Source of the DNA: Thermomicrobiales bacterium
GTDB lineage: Bacteria > Chloroflexota > Chloroflexia > Thermomicrobiales > UBA6265
Direction: 5' to 3'
Length of the DNA: 7,530 nucleotides
Assembly: GCA_025928535.1 (NCBI GenBank)
Contig: JAICJJ010000120.1
Coordinates: forward strand, 1 to 7,530
Shown here: positions 6,423 through 7,530 of the stretch, in pieces
How positions within the stretch are numbered: the stretch's first letter is position 1
Layout of the letters: each line of letters begins with the position of its first letter
Position numbers and translations under genes: made by a program
Notes under the pieces: generated by a model
Told to the model about the DNA's origin: nothing
Database searches by the model: none
Seen by the model: the letters and a program-made list of their open reading frames with translations, nothing else

Positions 6423-7530
6423 TCAACCGACGCGAACGCTCTCCGCGAGCAGGTCGGCGCGGCGTGGACGACGGCCGCGGGCCGTCGCCGGCTGCGGCGC
6501 GATGAATTCGTCGTGCAGCGCCCGCACCGCCCGCTCGGCGTGGACGGCCGGCACGACCGCCGTCAGCGCGACGTTCGAATGCTGGAGGCTGGACGACAAC
6601 ACTTTCACGCCGGCCCGGCCGAGCAAGCCGAGCATTCGCGCGAGAGCCTGCGCCTGCGCCGCGGCGCCGCGACCGACCGCGGCCACCAGCGCGATGTCTT
6701 CCATGCAGCGCACTTCGGCCTCGACCTCGACGTCGGCCAGCGCCGCTTCCAGCCGCTGGCGGACGCGGGCGCAGCCGCCTTGGGCGGCGGCGTCGACCAG
6801 CCAGGTCATGCGGCGGCGCGACGACGCCTGGGACACGGCGACGATCTCGATCCGATCGTCGTGCAGTTTCCCGAAGACCGCCGCCGCCGCCGCCGCCAGA
6901 TCCTCCAGTTCGGGAACGTCGATCGCCAGCAGGAGCAGATTCTTCAGCGCCGTCACCGCCTTGACGTTGTCGCCGCTGGCGTCGCGGGTGACGAGCGTGC
7001 CCGGCTCGTCCGGGGCGAAGGTGGAAAGGATGCGCACGGGAATGCCGCGCGCGACTGCCGGTCGAATCGTCCGCGGGTGGAGCACCTTGGCGCCGAAATG
7101 GGCCAGTTCCTGCGCTTCGTCGTAACTGACCTGCGGCACGACGCGGGCATCGTTCACCTGCCGGGGGTCGGCGGTGAGGACGCCCGGCACGTCGGTCCAG
7201 ATCTGCACTTCGTCGGCGTCGAGCGCGGCGCCGAGCAGGGTCGCGCTGTAATCGGAGCCGCCGCGGCCGAGGGTGGTGGTCGAGCCGTCGGGCGCGCCGC
7301 CGATGAAGCCGGTCATGACCACGGTCTGCCCGGCGTCGAGCAGCGGCCGAACGAGAGCCGCGGCTTGCTCGCGGGTGCGGGCGCGGTCGGGGCGGGCGCC
7401 GCCATGGCGGTCGTCGGTGGCGATGACGCGGTCGGCGAAGACGTGGGCGGCGGCCGTGCCGCGCGAGCGGAGGGTGGCGGCCATCAGCACGCTCATCGCT
7501 TTTTCGCCGGTGGCGACGATCCGGTCGGAG
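6423..7530 (-). CDS. lysC: Aspartate kinase, partial (N-terminus beyond window)
   Basis: Phosphorylates aspartate to aspartyl-4-phosphate, the first step of the lysine/threonine/methionine pathway. The reading frame stays open to the window edge. Codons upstream of the ATG at 7496 give SDRIVATGEKA, which leads into MSVLMAATLRSRG and matches the GE-x-x-S segment inside aspartate kinases, so 7496 is not the start. The KFGGTS N-terminus is missing, probably about 110-130 residues. Counting from 7496, visible landmarks are VVMTGFIGGAPDG (59-71), TTTLGRGGSDYSA (73-85), IWTDVPGVLTADPR (99-112), ELAHFGAKVLHPRTIRP (130-146), then two ACT domains at about 180-255 and 265-335. These usually bind lysine and/or threonine for feedback inhibition. 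A basic 25-residue tail follows the second ACT domain and there is no homoserine dehydrogenase fusion. The symbol rests on monofunctional architecture; the inhibitor specificity is unknown. Confidence 0.95.
   Translation of the reverse strand, partial: SDRIVATGEKAMSVLMAATLRSRGTAAAHVFADRVIATDDRHGGARPDRARTREQAAALVRPLLDAGQTVVMTGFIGGAPDGSTTTLGRGGSDYSATLLGAALDADEVQIWTDVPGVLTADPRQVNDARVVPQVSYDEAQELAHFGAKVLHPRTIRPAVARGIPVRILSTFAPDEPGTLVTRDASGDNVKAVTALKNLLLLAIDVPELEDLAAAAAAVFGKLHDDRIEIVAVSQASSRRRMTWLVDAAAQGGCARVRQRLEAALADVEVEAEVRCMEDIALVAAVGRGAAAQAQALARMLGLLGRAGVKVLSSSLQHSNVALTAVVPAVHAERAVRALHDEFIAPQPATARGRRPRRADLLAESVRVG
6878..6897. repeat. CCG trinucleotide run within the aspartate kinase gene
   Basis: Twenty bases of perfect CCG repeat encode a run of alanines (residues 201-206 counted from 7496) in a helix of the first ACT domain. 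In-frame slippage here would add or remove alanines without breaking the gene. Such runs are common in GC-rich genomes. Confidence 0.7.

Noticed and set aside
6423..7496. Aspartate kinase as a complete gene starting at the ATG at 7496
   Set aside because: The frame continues upstream with family-like residues (ATGEKA before MSVL), and the KFGGTS segment required at the N-terminus is absent, so the gene is cut by the window edge.

Overview
This is a GC-rich bacterial chromosome segment in which all six credible protein genes lie on the minus strand. Base composition, a Tat-exported ferritin-like protein with a long Pro/Thr/Lys-rich linker, and palindromic intergenic repeats of the GTCATGCTGAG / GATCCTTCGA type suggest a Chloroflexota relative, possibly Thermomicrobia. 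That placement is an inference from style, not a match.

In transcription order (right to left) the window holds the following. (1) 7530-6423 is an aspartate kinase gene cut by the window edge, keeping the second half of the kinase domain and two ACT domains. (2) 6368-5304 is aspartate-semialdehyde dehydrogenase, starting with GTG. Together these are the first two steps of the Lys/Thr/Met (diaminopimelate) pathway. A terminator-like hairpin with seven U residues sits between them, directly before the asd ribosome-binding site. (3) A 216-bp gap contains a 3' hairpin and a weak promoter candidate. (4) 5087-3429 is a 14-helix DHA2-type MFS exporter. (5) 3391-2537 is an alpha/beta hydrolase 37 bp downstream, probably co-transcribed with it. 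(6) 2273-1482 is a classical SDR oxidoreductase. (7) 1403-141 is a Tat-exported diiron ferritin-like protein.

The most unusual content is intergenic. A simple 79-bp inverted repeat (23-101) lies after the ferritin-like gene. A 225-bp nested palindrome (2326-2550) lies between the hydrolase and the SDR gene. Both are built from the same terminal and loop-proximal blocks, including the same mismatches between arms. In the larger copy both arms are lengthened in a matching way, and its end supplies the stop codon and last residues of the hydrolase.

No CRISPR array, tRNA, rRNA, transposase, phage gene, toxin-antitoxin or defence module is visible. The protein genes are ordinary housekeeping or accessory metabolism, and I see no convincing new multi-gene system.
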